NCBI GenBank assembly: GCA_003222835.1
Contig: QHXE01000276.1
Coordinates: 1 to 9,668, forward strand
Length of the DNA: 9,668 nucleotides
Reading direction: 5' to 3'
DNA from: Acidobacteriota bacterium
Lineage (GTDB): Bacteria > Acidobacteriota > Blastocatellia > Pyrinomonadales > Pyrinomonadaceae
Within the stretch, counting starts at the first letter, position 1; every line of letters begins with the position of its first letter. Shown here in pieces: positions 1 through 7,038 of the stretch. The notes under the pieces were generated by a model that saw only the letters and a program-made list of their open reading frames with translations, ran no database searches and was not told the DNA's origin. The position numbers were made by a program, and so were the translations under genes.

Positions 1-1347
1 AATGTGCGCTTCACCACCCGTGGTTGGTGAGTTGATGTGGGTCATGCCGGTTTCAATCTCATCAACGAAACGAAAGATGCGCGCCGCGTCGTTTGTGAAA
101 ATGGAAGATGACAAACCGAATTCCGTATCGTTGGCAACTTGCATCGCTTCATCAAAATCGTTTACCCGCATTACGGAAAGCACCGGCCCAAAGATTTCTT
201 CGCGAGCAATACGCATGTCTGGTGTAACGCGATCGAAAACAGTTGGTTTGACGAAGTAGCCCTTGTCTAAGCCGTCGCCGGTCGCGCGTTCGCCGCCGCA
301 AACCAATGTCGCGCCATCTTCGCGACCGATGTTGAGATATTCGAGCACTGTTTTGAATTGATTTTCATCGACGCTGGGGCCCATTTCTGTTTTTGGATCC
401 ATGCCATCTCCCAGACGCATTGACTGCGCTCGCTTCGCGATCCGATCGACGAACTCGTCTGCTATTTTGTTGACGACGACGGCGCGGCTAGTCGCGGTGC
501 AACGTTGGCCTGATGAGCCGAAGGCGCCCTGTGCCGTTGATTCAACCGCTAGATCCATGTCGGCGTCTTCCATGATCAGCACGGGATTCTTCCCGCCCAT
601 TTCGCATTGGCATTTCGCGCCGCGTCGCGAGACTTGTTCATATAGACGAATGCCGACCGGATTAGAGCCGGTGAACGAAACCGCTTTTACCGCTGGATGA
701 TTGATGATCTCATCGCCGGCGTCTGAACCGGAACCAAGAATCAGATTCAGAACTCCTGCGGGAATTCCCGCCGCTGCGAAAATCTCAACGATGCGCACGG
801 CCGTTCCGGGCGTCAACGTCGCTGGTTTGAAGACGACTGTGTTTCCCGCAACCAATGCCGGCGCTATCTTCCAAACCGGAATGGCAACCGGAAAGTTCCA
901 AGGTGTCACGCACGCGACGACGCCGAGCGGCTGCTTAATCGTGTAAGCAAAGTTGGCCGGCAATTCAGATAGAATCGTCTCGCCGTTCATGCGCCGCGAT
1001 TCCCCGGCGCAAAATTCGGCGACATTGATCGAGCGCTGCAATTCGCCGCGCGACTCGCCGATCGTCTTGCCTTCTTCGTGCGTGAGAATCTGCGCCAGTT
1101 CTTCTTTTGCCTCTTCCATCAAGCGAGCAGCTTTCGCCACAATCCTTCCCCGCGCCGGCGCCGGCGTCGCACGCCAATCACGAAAAGCTCCAGCCGCCGC
1201 TTCCACTGCCGCGCGGGCTTCTGCGCGCGTTGCCTGTTTCACAGTGCCAATGGTGTCTCTAGTGTTTGACGGGTTAAGGTTCTCTACAACCTTGGACGAT
1301 GCTGATTCAATCCATTTCCCGCCGATGAAATTTCGATACGTTTCCAT
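1..1347 (-). CDS. NAD(P)-dependent aldehyde dehydrogenase (3' end cut by window edge)
   Basis: This gene encodes an ALDH-superfamily enzyme that oxidises an aldehyde to a carboxylate with NAD(P)+ in the cytoplasm. The frame is open for 449 codons from ATG 1347 to the left edge. An AAGGA ribosome site lies just upstream. In order I see the oxyanion Asn151 in TPWNFP, the cofactor-fold SFTGS segment, the general-base Glu249 in EMGGKNP and the nucleophile Cys283 in GQRCTA. The Glu-Cys spacing of 34 equals that of classical ALDHs. The visible end (NSPTTGGEAH) lies about 30-40 residues before the usual C-terminus, so the enzyme is probably about 480-490 aa and intact. The N-terminus and EMGGKN/TTGGEAH segments recall the alpha-ketoglutaric semialdehyde dehydrogenase/YcbD branch, but the substrate is not proven. 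It may be co-transcribed with the Uma2 gene, which ends 49 bases upstream. Confidence 0.95.
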   Translation of the reverse strand, partial: METYRNFIGGKWIESASSKVVENLNPSNTRDTIGTVKQATRAEARAAVEAAAGAFRDWRATPAPARGRIVAKAARLMEEAKEELAQILTHEEGKTIGESRGELQRSINVAEFCAGESRRMNGETILSELPANFAYTIKQPLGVVACVTPWNFPVAIPVWKIAPALVAGNTVVFKPATLTPGTAVRIVEIFAAAGIPAGVLNLILGSGSDAGDEIINHPAVKAVSFTGSNPVGIRLYEQVSRRGAKCQCEMGGKNPVLIMEDADMDLAVESTAQGAFGSSGQRCTATSRAVVVNKIADEFVDRIAKRAQSMRLGDGMDPKTEMGPSVDENQFKTVLEYLNIGREDGATLVCGGERATGDGLDKGYFVKPTVFDRVTPDMRIAREEIFGPVLSVMRVNDFDEAMQVANDTEFGLSSSIFTNDAARIFRFVDEIETGMTHINSPTTGGEAHI

Positions 1348-1396
1348 AGTTTTCCTTTAATGGTAATAACGACCGCGCATGAGTTTCATAATTGAT

Positions 1397-2056
1397 TTAA
1401 GATCTTTGTGATTGCAGCCAATCGTCGAACGCGAGAATCGCTTGCAGTTCGCCTTCTTCCCGAAGCTGCGAGAGGAATTTACTGAGAATTGGGCCGCTCA
1501 AAATAGGCAACGCCTGGCTTTCGATTGCCGGCAGATACTCGTCTTGTTCGAGTAAGTGAATCTTGAGTTCCTTGCCATCATAGATCCAGACTTCGGGAAC
1601 GCCGAGTCCCGCGTAGATTCCGAACTTGGAAATTGAGTGACGAGTCACATCAACCTCAACTGCTACGTCCGGCGGCGGATCTTTTTCAAAATCCAAATCG
1701 ATGCGATTACCGAGCGCTTCGGCAGTCTGGACATAAAAACATGCGTCGGGCTCAATGCCCTTGCGCTTTTTCTTCTTCCGCATCGTGGAGGACCCGAAGA
1801 AACGAATATTTATCCGCAACCGAAAGCTCAGGTGGCCAACCAAACGTTCGATAAATGTTGAGTAGCTCTCATGTTTTGGTCCAACAGTCATGATTTGTAA
1901 GGTCCCATCGTCATAACTAATGCGCAGCCCGCTAGCCTCGCCCACCTGCTCAAGCAGGTCTTCATACTCTTCCCACGAAACGTTTTCCCTAATCAGGAAC
2001 GAGTCAGCAGGCAGTTGCGAGATAATTTCGGCGTAATTTATGGCTTCGGCAATCAT
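1397..2056 (-). CDS. Uma2 family (DUF820) PD-(D/E)XK nuclease-fold protein
   Basis: This is a 219-aa protein of the Uma2/DUF820 family, a restriction-endonuclease-like fold common in cyanobacteria, Acidobacteriota and other environmental bacteria. Its cellular role is not established. The family signature is clear: an N-terminal SWEEYEDLLE helix (27-36), a GLRISYDDGTLQIM strand pair, a basic run RKKKKRKG (93-100), then EPDACFYV with acidic residues 102 and 104, PPPDVAVEVDVT with Asp130 and Glu134, and FGIYAGLGVPEVWIYD (145-160), the hallmark YA..GVPE.W..D. The length is typical. ATG 2056 is the first start and I see only a weak ribosome site. The gene sits between the barrel protein and the ALDH on the same strand, with gaps of about 50 bases. 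It is probably an accessory passenger rather than a metabolic partner. Nuclease activity is inferred from the fold. Confidence 0.9.
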   Translation of the reverse strand: MIAEAINYAEIISQLPADSFLIRENVSWEEYEDLLEQVGEASGLRISYDDGTLQIMTVGPKHESYSTFIERLVGHLSFRLRINIRFFGSSTMRKKKKRKGIEPDACFYVQTAEALGNRIDLDFEKDPPPDVAVEVDVTRHSISKFGIYAGLGVPEVWIYDGKELKIHLLEQDEYLPAIESQALPILSGPILSKFLSQLREEGELQAILAFDDWLQSQRS

Positions 2057-2109
2057 CGGTCGTGCTCAAAAGTTGGCATTAAGCTAACGTCGCGATTCTA
2101 ACCCTTAGC

Positions 2110-2985
2110 TCAGGGTTCATCAACGCTTGTAACTCCGGAGTTCCCAGATCCGCTTTGCTTCCGACCAAATGTGAAACGGCGGCCAATGATCATTTTGAAG
2201 ATTAGATGATCCGTGCTGCGCGTCATTCCGATGCCGACGCCAAAGTTGAACTCCCACTTCGGCGAGACATTGAGATCGATGGCTGGAAATATTTGATGCT
2301 GCTGTTCGCGCTTGGGATCAAAACCGGTCAGCGGCCCGAGCGCTCCGTAATACTCAAGGCCGCCATCGATCTTTTTCGTAATCGAATAAGCAACTTTGAA
2401 GTTGGGAGCGAACGTAAAGCCACGCTTCGCGCCCGGCCCGTTGAGAGCGCGTTCGATAGCAGGGTTGAAAGAGACATACCAGCGCTTTAGTTCCTTGTCG
2501 ATGATGGGACGAATCTCCCAGCTCCAAGTGTCTTCAGAGAACTTGCGACGTACGTATCCGATTTCCTGGGAAAGACTAACACCTACGGGCCAGTGCCATT
2601 TCGGCGGCACGCGAAAGCGCGGTCGAATATGCGAGCCGACAAAATCCCAGCCACTGCCATTGCGCGCGCTGGTGAATATGTAGAATCCGGTTTCGAACCA
2701 ATCGTTAAAGCCATGGGTGATTTCGATCGTCTCGTGCCAGGCATGATTCGTCGGTAGAGTACCGTCATCGGTCTTCTTCGGCCCTTTGGCCGTGAAGTTA
2801 TTGTGTAGCTCGACCATCGTCACGCCACGCGAAACTGTTTCCGAAGGATAAACTTGAATTTCGTAATTGTCCTGAGCATGAGCAAATGAAGGGCACAGGC
2901 AAACTGATACTAAGCTCAGAAGAATTCGTATTTGTGTTCGCGTTTTCAGAGTGGCTCTCTCGCCTGGTCTATTAAGCCTGCGCAT
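2110..2985 (-). CDS. Putative outer-membrane beta-barrel protein with signal peptide
   Basis: This is a secreted, probably outer-membrane protein of about 291 aa. It has a basic N-region, a hydrophobic core (ILLSLVSVCLC) and a likely signal-peptidase site after SFAHA, then the mature start QDNYEIQVYPSETV. The rest is rich in alternating aromatic/polar strands (FETGFYIF, IRPRFRVPPKW, FAPNFKVAYSI, GGLEYYGALG, WEFNFGVGIGM) and ends near IGRRFTFG, as expected for a barrel. It resembles uncharacterised acidobacterial transporter-like barrel proteins, loosely like the phenol-degradation MetA/transporter group; the cargo is unknown. The start is uncertain. An ATG at 3129 with an AGGA site exists, but its N-terminus would translate a dispersed repeat. 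ATG 2985 is given here. A CTG at 2949 with GAGAGAG five bases upstream gives the neatest 25-residue signal peptide. The protein runs divergently from the acyl-CoA ligase. Confidence 0.8.
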   Translation of the reverse strand: MRRLNRPGERATLKTRTQIRILLSLVSVCLCPSFAHAQDNYEIQVYPSETVSRGVTMVELHNNFTAKGPKKTDDGTLPTNHAWHETIEITHGFNDWFETGFYIFTSARNGSGWDFVGSHIRPRFRVPPKWHWPVGVSLSQEIGYVRRKFSEDTWSWEIRPIIDKELKRWYVSFNPAIERALNGPGAKRGFTFAPNFKVAYSITKKIDGGLEYYGALGPLTGFDPKREQQHQIFPAIDLNVSPKWEFNFGVGIGMTRSTDHLIFKMIIGRRFTFGRKQSGSGNSGVTSVDEP

Positions 2986-2989
2986 TCTA
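2984..2989 (-). promoter_or_regulatory. Possible -10 hexamer for the barrel-protein gene
   Basis: On the minus strand this reads TAGAAT, five of six matches to the sigma70 -10 box. It overlaps the candidate ATG at 2985. If it is real, transcription would begin near 2977, after that ATG, and translation would have to start at the CTG at 2949. I see no convincing -35 box 17 bases upstream, so this is weak. Confidence 0.2.
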
Positions 2990-3059
2990 CAACACATTTG
3001 GAGCGCGCCGAGAGAGCCCAGCGACGACGGGGTGTGCCAAGATTTTGCAGTTAAACGCG

Positions 3060-3093
3060 CCCTCTCCCTTTGGGAGAGGGTTGGGGTGAGGGC
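3060..3093. repeat. Dispersed palindromic repeat, copy 1
   Basis: A C-rich then G-rich element with a perfect 9-bp stem CCCTCTCCC / GGGAGAGGG around a TTT loop, followed by TTGGGGTGAGGGC. In two minus-strand frames it reads as LTPTLSQRER and PHPNPLPKGEG, peptides that turn up as spurious ORF pieces wherever this widespread intergenic repeat family occurs. It lies upstream of the barrel-protein gene. A second copy in reverse orientation lies at 3188-3221. The hairpin could act on transcripts, but there is no T-tract to make it a standard terminator. Confidence 0.85.
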
Positions 3094-3187
3094 GTAGCTG
3101 AGTAACAAGAAAAGAAAACTCTCCTCCATTCTTTTCCTGTCCGTCCGATAAAAAAGGAGAAAGAAGTGTTTTGGGTTCCGTCGCTAG

Positions 3188-3221
3188 GCCCTCACCCAAC
3201 CCTCTCCCAAAGGAGAGGGAG
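3188..3221. repeat. Dispersed palindromic repeat, copy 2 (inverted)
   Basis: This is the reverse complement of copy 1, differing by two single-base indels. It begins GGCCCTCACCCAACC and contains the hairpin CCCTCTCC / GGAGAGGG with a CAAA loop. In the plus-strand frame of the downstream ligase it would encode GPHPTLSQRRGR. This indicates that an ATG at 3166, which would include it, is not the true start of that gene. Together the two copies form a large inverted repeat with about 94 bases between them. Confidence 0.85.
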
Positions 3222-3255
3222 ATCCCGACCGGACCACCTACAGCTTCTTGACACT

Positions 3256-4857
3256 GTGAAGTCTACGCAATCGTTGCCGCTGTGCGGCCCATTTGCTATA
3301 GTCCGTTTAGCAAAGTTCTCCACGATTTATTTACGTGATCCACCAAGCGCCCGCTGGTCTCAAGCGCGTTTGTGGAAGCACTCTCTTGACGAGGTGAAGT
3401 CATCATGCCGAAGAATGCTCGCATCGCATACAATCAGGAAAGGCGACGTGGTTAGCCTGCTGATGCCGAACAGCGCGGAGTACATCATTGCCTACTTTGC
3501 CTGTTGGAAATTGGGCGCACTAGCCGGGCCAGTTAACTCGCTTTTGAAAGAGCACGAGATCGAATTCGTCATGAATAATTCTGAGGCGAAAGTAATTCTC
3601 GTGAATTCAGAGTTTCAGGAAAGAATTAATAACCTTCAGGGCGAATTACCGCATCTGGTCTCGGTCGTTACGTTCGATAATGAAGCCGAAGCGACGCGAG
3701 AGCTCGCCGGGTACGCACGCTTCCAGCGTGCTGATCCGGAGCGAGGTACACAACAAGAATTCGAAGGAACAGTCAGCAGGCAGGATGCCTGCGCACCCAG
3801 CAAAGATGATGATGCGATTATCATTTACACTTCCGGCACCACCGGAAAACCGAAAGGCTGTTTGCTGACCCACGGCAACATAATCGCCAACGCTCGGCAG
3901 ATTAGTGAGTGGCTGCAATTTAACCCGAACGACAGGCTACTAACGATCATGCCGCTCTTTCACATGAACGCAGTTTCGATCACGACGATGTCGGCGTTGT
4001 ATGCGGGCGGCTCGACGGTCGTCAGTCCAAAGTTTTCGGCGTCGAAGTTCTGGAACATCGTCTCGGATTATCAAATCACTTCGTTTGGTTCAGTGGCGAC
4101 GATGCTTTCAATCCTTCTGAATAATTACCCGAACGGGGTGCCGGAAGGTTTGAAGACTGATCAGCTTCGCTTTGCGATGTGTGGATCTGCGCCGGTGCCT
4201 GCCGAAGTGATGAAGAAGTTCGAATCAACTTTCAACTGCCCGGTAATCGAAGGCTATGGCCTCTCGGAATCGACGTGTCGCTCGACGTTCAATCCGCCGG
4301 ACGACCGCCGCCGCGCCGGCTCTTGCGGCTTGCCGATCGGAAATGAAATGAAAGTTGTTGACGACACTGATATGGAAGTTCCTGACGGCGAACTCGGCGA
4401 AATCGTTCTACGCGGCGAGAATATCCTCAAAGGTTATTTCAAGAACCCTGAAGCCACAGCGACGGCCTTTCGCAACGGTTGGTTTCACACCAGCGACATT
4501 GGCTATCGCGATCAAGATGGATTCTTCTACATCGTGGATCGCAAATCAGACATGATCATCCGCGGCGGTGAAAACATTTACCCGCGCGAAATCGACGAAG
4601 TTCTTTATCAACATCCGGCGGTTGCCGCGGCAGCGACGATTGGTGTTCCTGATCCTTTGTATGGTGAAGAGGTGGCTGCCTTCATCGTGCTGAGAGACGG
4701 AATGAAGGTAAGCGAAGAAGAGTTGATTTCACACTGCCAAGCGGAGCTCGCGGATTACAAATGCCCGAAGTCAATTCGCATTCTTTCTGAAATTCCAAAG
4801 GGACCCACGGGAAAGCTGCTCAAGCGAGAGCTTGCGAGGATATATGCAATCGAGTGA
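3256..4857 (+). CDS. Class I adenylate-forming acyl-CoA synthetase (AMP-forming fatty acid/aryl-CoA ligase)
   Basis: The enzyme activates a carboxylic acid with ATP to an acyl-AMP and then to the CoA thioester. All core motifs are present (numbered from GTG 3256, 533 aa): the phosphate loop YTSGTTGKPKG (191-201), GYGLSES (333-339), TSDIGY with Asp414, the hinge segment DRKSDMIIRGGENIYP from Asp428, and GPTGK with catalytic Lys520 near the C-terminus. The acid substrate cannot be read from sequence. The start is unresolved. Homology-like sequence begins near STIYLRDP (about 3322). ATG 3166 would translate repeat copy 2. GTG 3256, TTG 3274 and TTG 3370 lack good ribosome sites. An extended -10 promoter-like sequence lies at 3274-3302, inside the given range. 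A palindromic repeat is embedded in frame just before the phosphate loop. The gene is convergent with the ABC exporter. Confidence 0.9.
   Translation: MKSTQSLPLCGPFAIVRLAKFSTIYLRDPPSARWSQARLWKHSLDEVKSSCRRMLASHTIRKGDVVSLLMPNSAEYIIAYFACWKLGALAGPVNSLLKEHEIEFVMNNSEAKVILVNSEFQERINNLQGELPHLVSVVTFDNEAEATRELAGYARFQRADPERGTQQEFEGTVSRQDACAPSKDDDAIIIYTSGTTGKPKGCLLTHGNIIANARQISEWLQFNPNDRLLTIMPLFHMNAVSITTMSALYAGGSTVVSPKFSASKFWNIVSDYQITSFGSVATMLSILLNNYPNGVPEGLKTDQLRFAMCGSAPVPAEVMKKFESTFNCPVIEGYGLSESTCRSTFNPPDDRRRAGSCGLPIGNEMKVVDDTDMEVPDGELGEIVLRGENILKGYFKNPEATATAFRNGWFHTSDIGYRDQDGFFYIVDRKSDMIIRGGENIYPREIDEVLYQHPAVAAAATIGVPDPLYGEEVAAFIVLRDGMKVSEEELISHCQAELADYKCPKSIRILSEIPKGPTGKLLKRELARIYAIE
3274..3302 (+). 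promoter_or_regulatory. Candidate extended -10 sigma70 promoter before the acyl-CoA ligase
   Basis: TTGCCG (3274-3279) is followed by a 17-base spacer and TATAGT (3297-3302), with an upstream TG at 3294-3295 forming an extended -10 (TGCTATAGT). Four of six bases match the -35 consensus and five of six match the -10. Transcription would start near 3309, implying a downstream start codon for the ligase. The open frame continues through the site, so it may instead be a chance match within coding DNA. Confidence 0.35.
3774..3801. repeat. Palindromic repeat embedded in frame in the acyl-CoA ligase
   Basis: Stem GCAGGC (3776-3781) and GCCTGC (3787-3792) enclose the loop AGGAT, followed by GCACCCAGC. 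The plus frame of the ligase reads it as SRQDACAPS. Other frames give SAGRMPAHPAK (plus strand) and GCAGILPAD (minus strand), peptides I recognise as recurrent translations of a dispersed repeat. It sits in the linker just before DDDAIIIYTSGTTG and keeps the frame open. Confidence 0.75.
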
Positions 4858-4981
4858 TTCATTTCCTTAAACATCTTGAGGAGACCTACTCTCGAAGTTC
4901 CCAACGATTGCTCAAGACGCGCCCGTAAGACTCTAATTACAAACTCGAGTGAATCCATTTGGGGCGACTTCGTGCGTCTGA

Positions 4982-6829
4982 TTATAAATTCGAAAGCCGC
5001 TGCGGCCTCTCGTTTATTAAAGCCTGCGGTGGCGCCGGCGTAAAATCCTCACCGGGGTTGATGAACTGGTCGCGCTCGAATTTGTACTGCTTGTCGTAGA
5101 GCTGCTTGTATCGACCTTCAGCGGAGAGCAGCTCTCCGTGCGTGCCGCGTTCGACAATCTCGCCGTCTTCCAAAACCAAAATCTGATCGGCGCTGCGTAT
5201 TGTCGAGAGCCTGTGTGCGATGACGAAAGTCGTACGCCCACGTCGAAGAGATCGCAAACCATCCTGAATCAGCGCTTCGCTCTCGCTGTCGAGACTGGAG
5301 GTTGCTTCATCAAGGATCAGCAGCTTGGGATCGGCGAGAATGGCGCGCGCGATCGCAATGCGCTGGCGCTGTCCGCCGGAAAGCTTTACTCCGCGCTCGC
5401 CGACGATCGTCTCGTACTTCTGCTCGAATTTTTCGACAAACTCTTCACAGTGCGCAATGCGGCTCACCGCCTTAATCTCATCGGCTGTGGCGTGCGGATT
5501 CGAGAAAGCAATGTTCTCGGCAATGGTTCCGTCGAACAGAAAGTTGTCTTGCATGACAACTCCGAGGTACGAACGGAAGTCGCGCAGGCGCAGCGTGCGC
5601 AGGTCTTTGCGATCGACTCTGATCGTTCCGGACAGCGGATGATTAAAATTCATTGCGAGACTGATGAGCGTGCTCTTGCCTGAGCCGCTGGATCCGACCA
5701 GCGCGGTGGTGGAACCGGCTGGGGCTTTGAAGGAAACGTTCTTGAGGACCGGCACGCCTTGGTTGTACTCGAACCACACATTCTCGAACTCAATCTCGCC
5801 GGCGACTTCCGGCAACGGCGCGCGTTGGGCGTCCTCTTCATCTTCAGTGGGCATGTCCATTATTTCGCGAATGCGATCAAGCCCTGCGAAAGCTTCGGTG
5901 ATCTGGGTCCCGATCGCCGCAAACTGAATTAGCGGCATGGCCATTAGCCCGGTGAAAAGAACATACATGAACAAATCGCCGATGGTCATTTGCCCGGTCA
6001 CGACTGAGCGCCCGCCGACCACAATGATCACCACTCCGACCGCGCCGATTACCAGCGATGAGAACGCGGTCGTGGCTGAAACGCCGGTCATCGATTTGGC
6101 GATGTTGCGAAAAAGCTTGTGCGCCCCGCGCGCGAAAGTCAGAGCCTCGCGCTTCTCGGCCGTGTACGCTTTAACGATGCGAATGCCACCGAGCGATTCC
6201 GCGAGACGCCCCGTTAGCGTCGCCGTAATTTCTCCGCGTTCGCGGAACAAGGGTCGCAGCCGGGTGAAGGCGAAAGCCAGCGCTCCGCCAAAGATGCCCA
6301 AGACCAGGATCGTGATGGAAGTCAAACGCCAGTTGAGCCAGAGCAGAACGCAAATCGCTACGACCGCTGTAATGAAGCTGCCGACTAGTTGCACCAGACC
6401 CGTGCCCACGAGATTACGGATGCCTTCAGCATCGTTCATGATGCGCGAAATCAGTTTGCCGGTCTGCGTCGAATCGAAATAGCTGACCGGCAAGCGTGCG
6501 ATCTGCGCCTGGACTCTCTTGCGCATCTCTGTGATGGCTCGCTGCGCCGCAACTCCCAACACCTGCGAGAGACTGAAGGACGTCCCAGCTTGCACAATCG
6601 TCGCAATGGCTGCCGCCAGCGCGATCTTCCAAAGCAAATCGGTGCGCCCTTTCACGATCACCGCATCGATCAAGTATTTGGTCGATGCGGGCAGCACCAG
6701 CCCCATCGCTTGATTGACAAGCATTAATACCGCGCCTAGGGCCAGACGTGAGCGATGCGCCCAGACCAGCTCACGTGCATCGGCCCAGGCAGCCGACCAA
6801 CGTATCTTCTTCTTTTTCGCTTCAGCCAT
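4982..6829 (-). CDS. ABC exporter half-transporter (fused permease and ATPase, MsbA-like)
   Basis: This 615-aa protein has the standard half-exporter layout: a lysine-rich cytoplasmic N-terminus (AKKKK), six predicted membrane helices at about 27-48, 66-90, 145-165, 167-190, 255-275 and 285-306, then a nucleotide-binding domain from about 345. All ATPase motifs are intact: Walker A GSSGSGKS (379-386), Q-loop Gln427, signature LSGGQ (483-487), Walker B LLILDE (503-508), D-loop SSLD (511-514) and switch His539. It should work as a homodimer in the inner membrane, exporting lipid, drug or peptide. It resembles the MsbA/BmrA type, but the substrate cannot be deduced. The roughly 35-residue C-terminal tail after the ATPase is proline-containing and not conserved. 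ATG 6829 has only a weak GAAAG ribosome site. The gene is divergent from the N-acetyltransferase, and no partner half-transporter is adjacent. Confidence 0.95.
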   Translation of the reverse strand: MAEAKKKKIRWSAAWADARELVWAHRSRLALGAVLMLVNQAMGLVLPASTKYLIDAVIVKGRTDLLWKIALAAAIATIVQAGTSFSLSQVLGVAAQRAITEMRKRVQAQIARLPVSYFDSTQTGKLISRIMNDAEGIRNLVGTGLVQLVGSFITAVVAICVLLWLNWRLTSITILVLGIFGGALAFAFTRLRPLFRERGEITATLTGRLAESLGGIRIVKAYTAEKREALTFARGAHKLFRNIAKSMTGVSATTAFSSLVIGAVGVVIIVVGGRSVVTGQMTIGDLFMYVLFTGLMAMPLIQFAAIGTQITEAFAGLDRIREIMDMPTEDEEDAQRAPLPEVAGEIEFENVWFEYNQGVPVLKNVSFKAPAGSTTALVGSSGSGKSTLISLAMNFNHPLSGTIRVDRKDLRTLRLRDFRSYLGVVMQDNFLFDGTIAENIAFSNPHATADEIKAVSRIAHCEEFVEKFEQKYETIVGERGVKLSGGQRQRIAIARAILADPKLLILDEATSSLDSESEALIQDGLRSLRRGRTTFVIAHRLSTIRSADQILVLEDGEIVERGTHGELLSAEGRYKQLYDKQYKFERDQFINPGEDFTPAPPQALINERPQRLSNL

Positions 6830-7038
6830 TAGCTTTCAAGTACGGAAACCACAACTCAAGAGTTTCGAACGCGATTGCTCGCCGTCGAGAGATCAGAGCC
6901 CATCGTTGAATGAGCTTAGACACTAACCCAAGCTTATGCAAAGCCTCGATCAATCGGATATGCTTCTAAATCCGCACGTGAATCACGGCGGAGCGAAGGG
7001 ATTGTTTCTCAAATGGGTTTGATCGGAGCGATGGTCAC
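6830..7038. other. Divergent intergenic region between ABC exporter and N-acetyltransferase
   Basis: These 209 bases separate two divergently transcribed genes and must hold both promoters. I see no convincing paired -35/-10 boxes on either strand, no clear operator palindrome and no additional gene. GGAG at 7025-7028 is the ribosome site for the TTG start at 7039. Confidence 0.4.

Noticed and set aside
2100..2117. AACCCT/AGGGTT hairpin at the end of the barrel-protein gene as a terminator
   Set aside because: The six-bp stem overlaps the stop codon and has no T-tract on the minus strand, which is too weak to call.
2986..3129. N-terminal extension of the barrel protein to ATG 3129
   Set aside because: Despite an AGGA site, the extra residues (LTPTLSQRER) are a translation of dispersed repeat copy 1, and they place the signal peptide about 60 residues inside the protein.
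3166..3255. N-terminal extension of the acyl-CoA ligase to ATG 3166
   Set aside because: It translates repeat copy 2 (HPTLSQRRGR) and adds sequence with no counterpart in the enzyme family.
4858..4981. Bidirectional terminator between the convergent ligase and ABC genes
   Set aside because: I found no stem-loop with a T-tract in these 124 bases, only a short ACTCGAGT palindrome.
5138..5683. Long plus-strand open frames opposite the ABC exporter
   Set aside because: They are antisense shadows of a gene with complete ATPase motifs and show no protein-family features.
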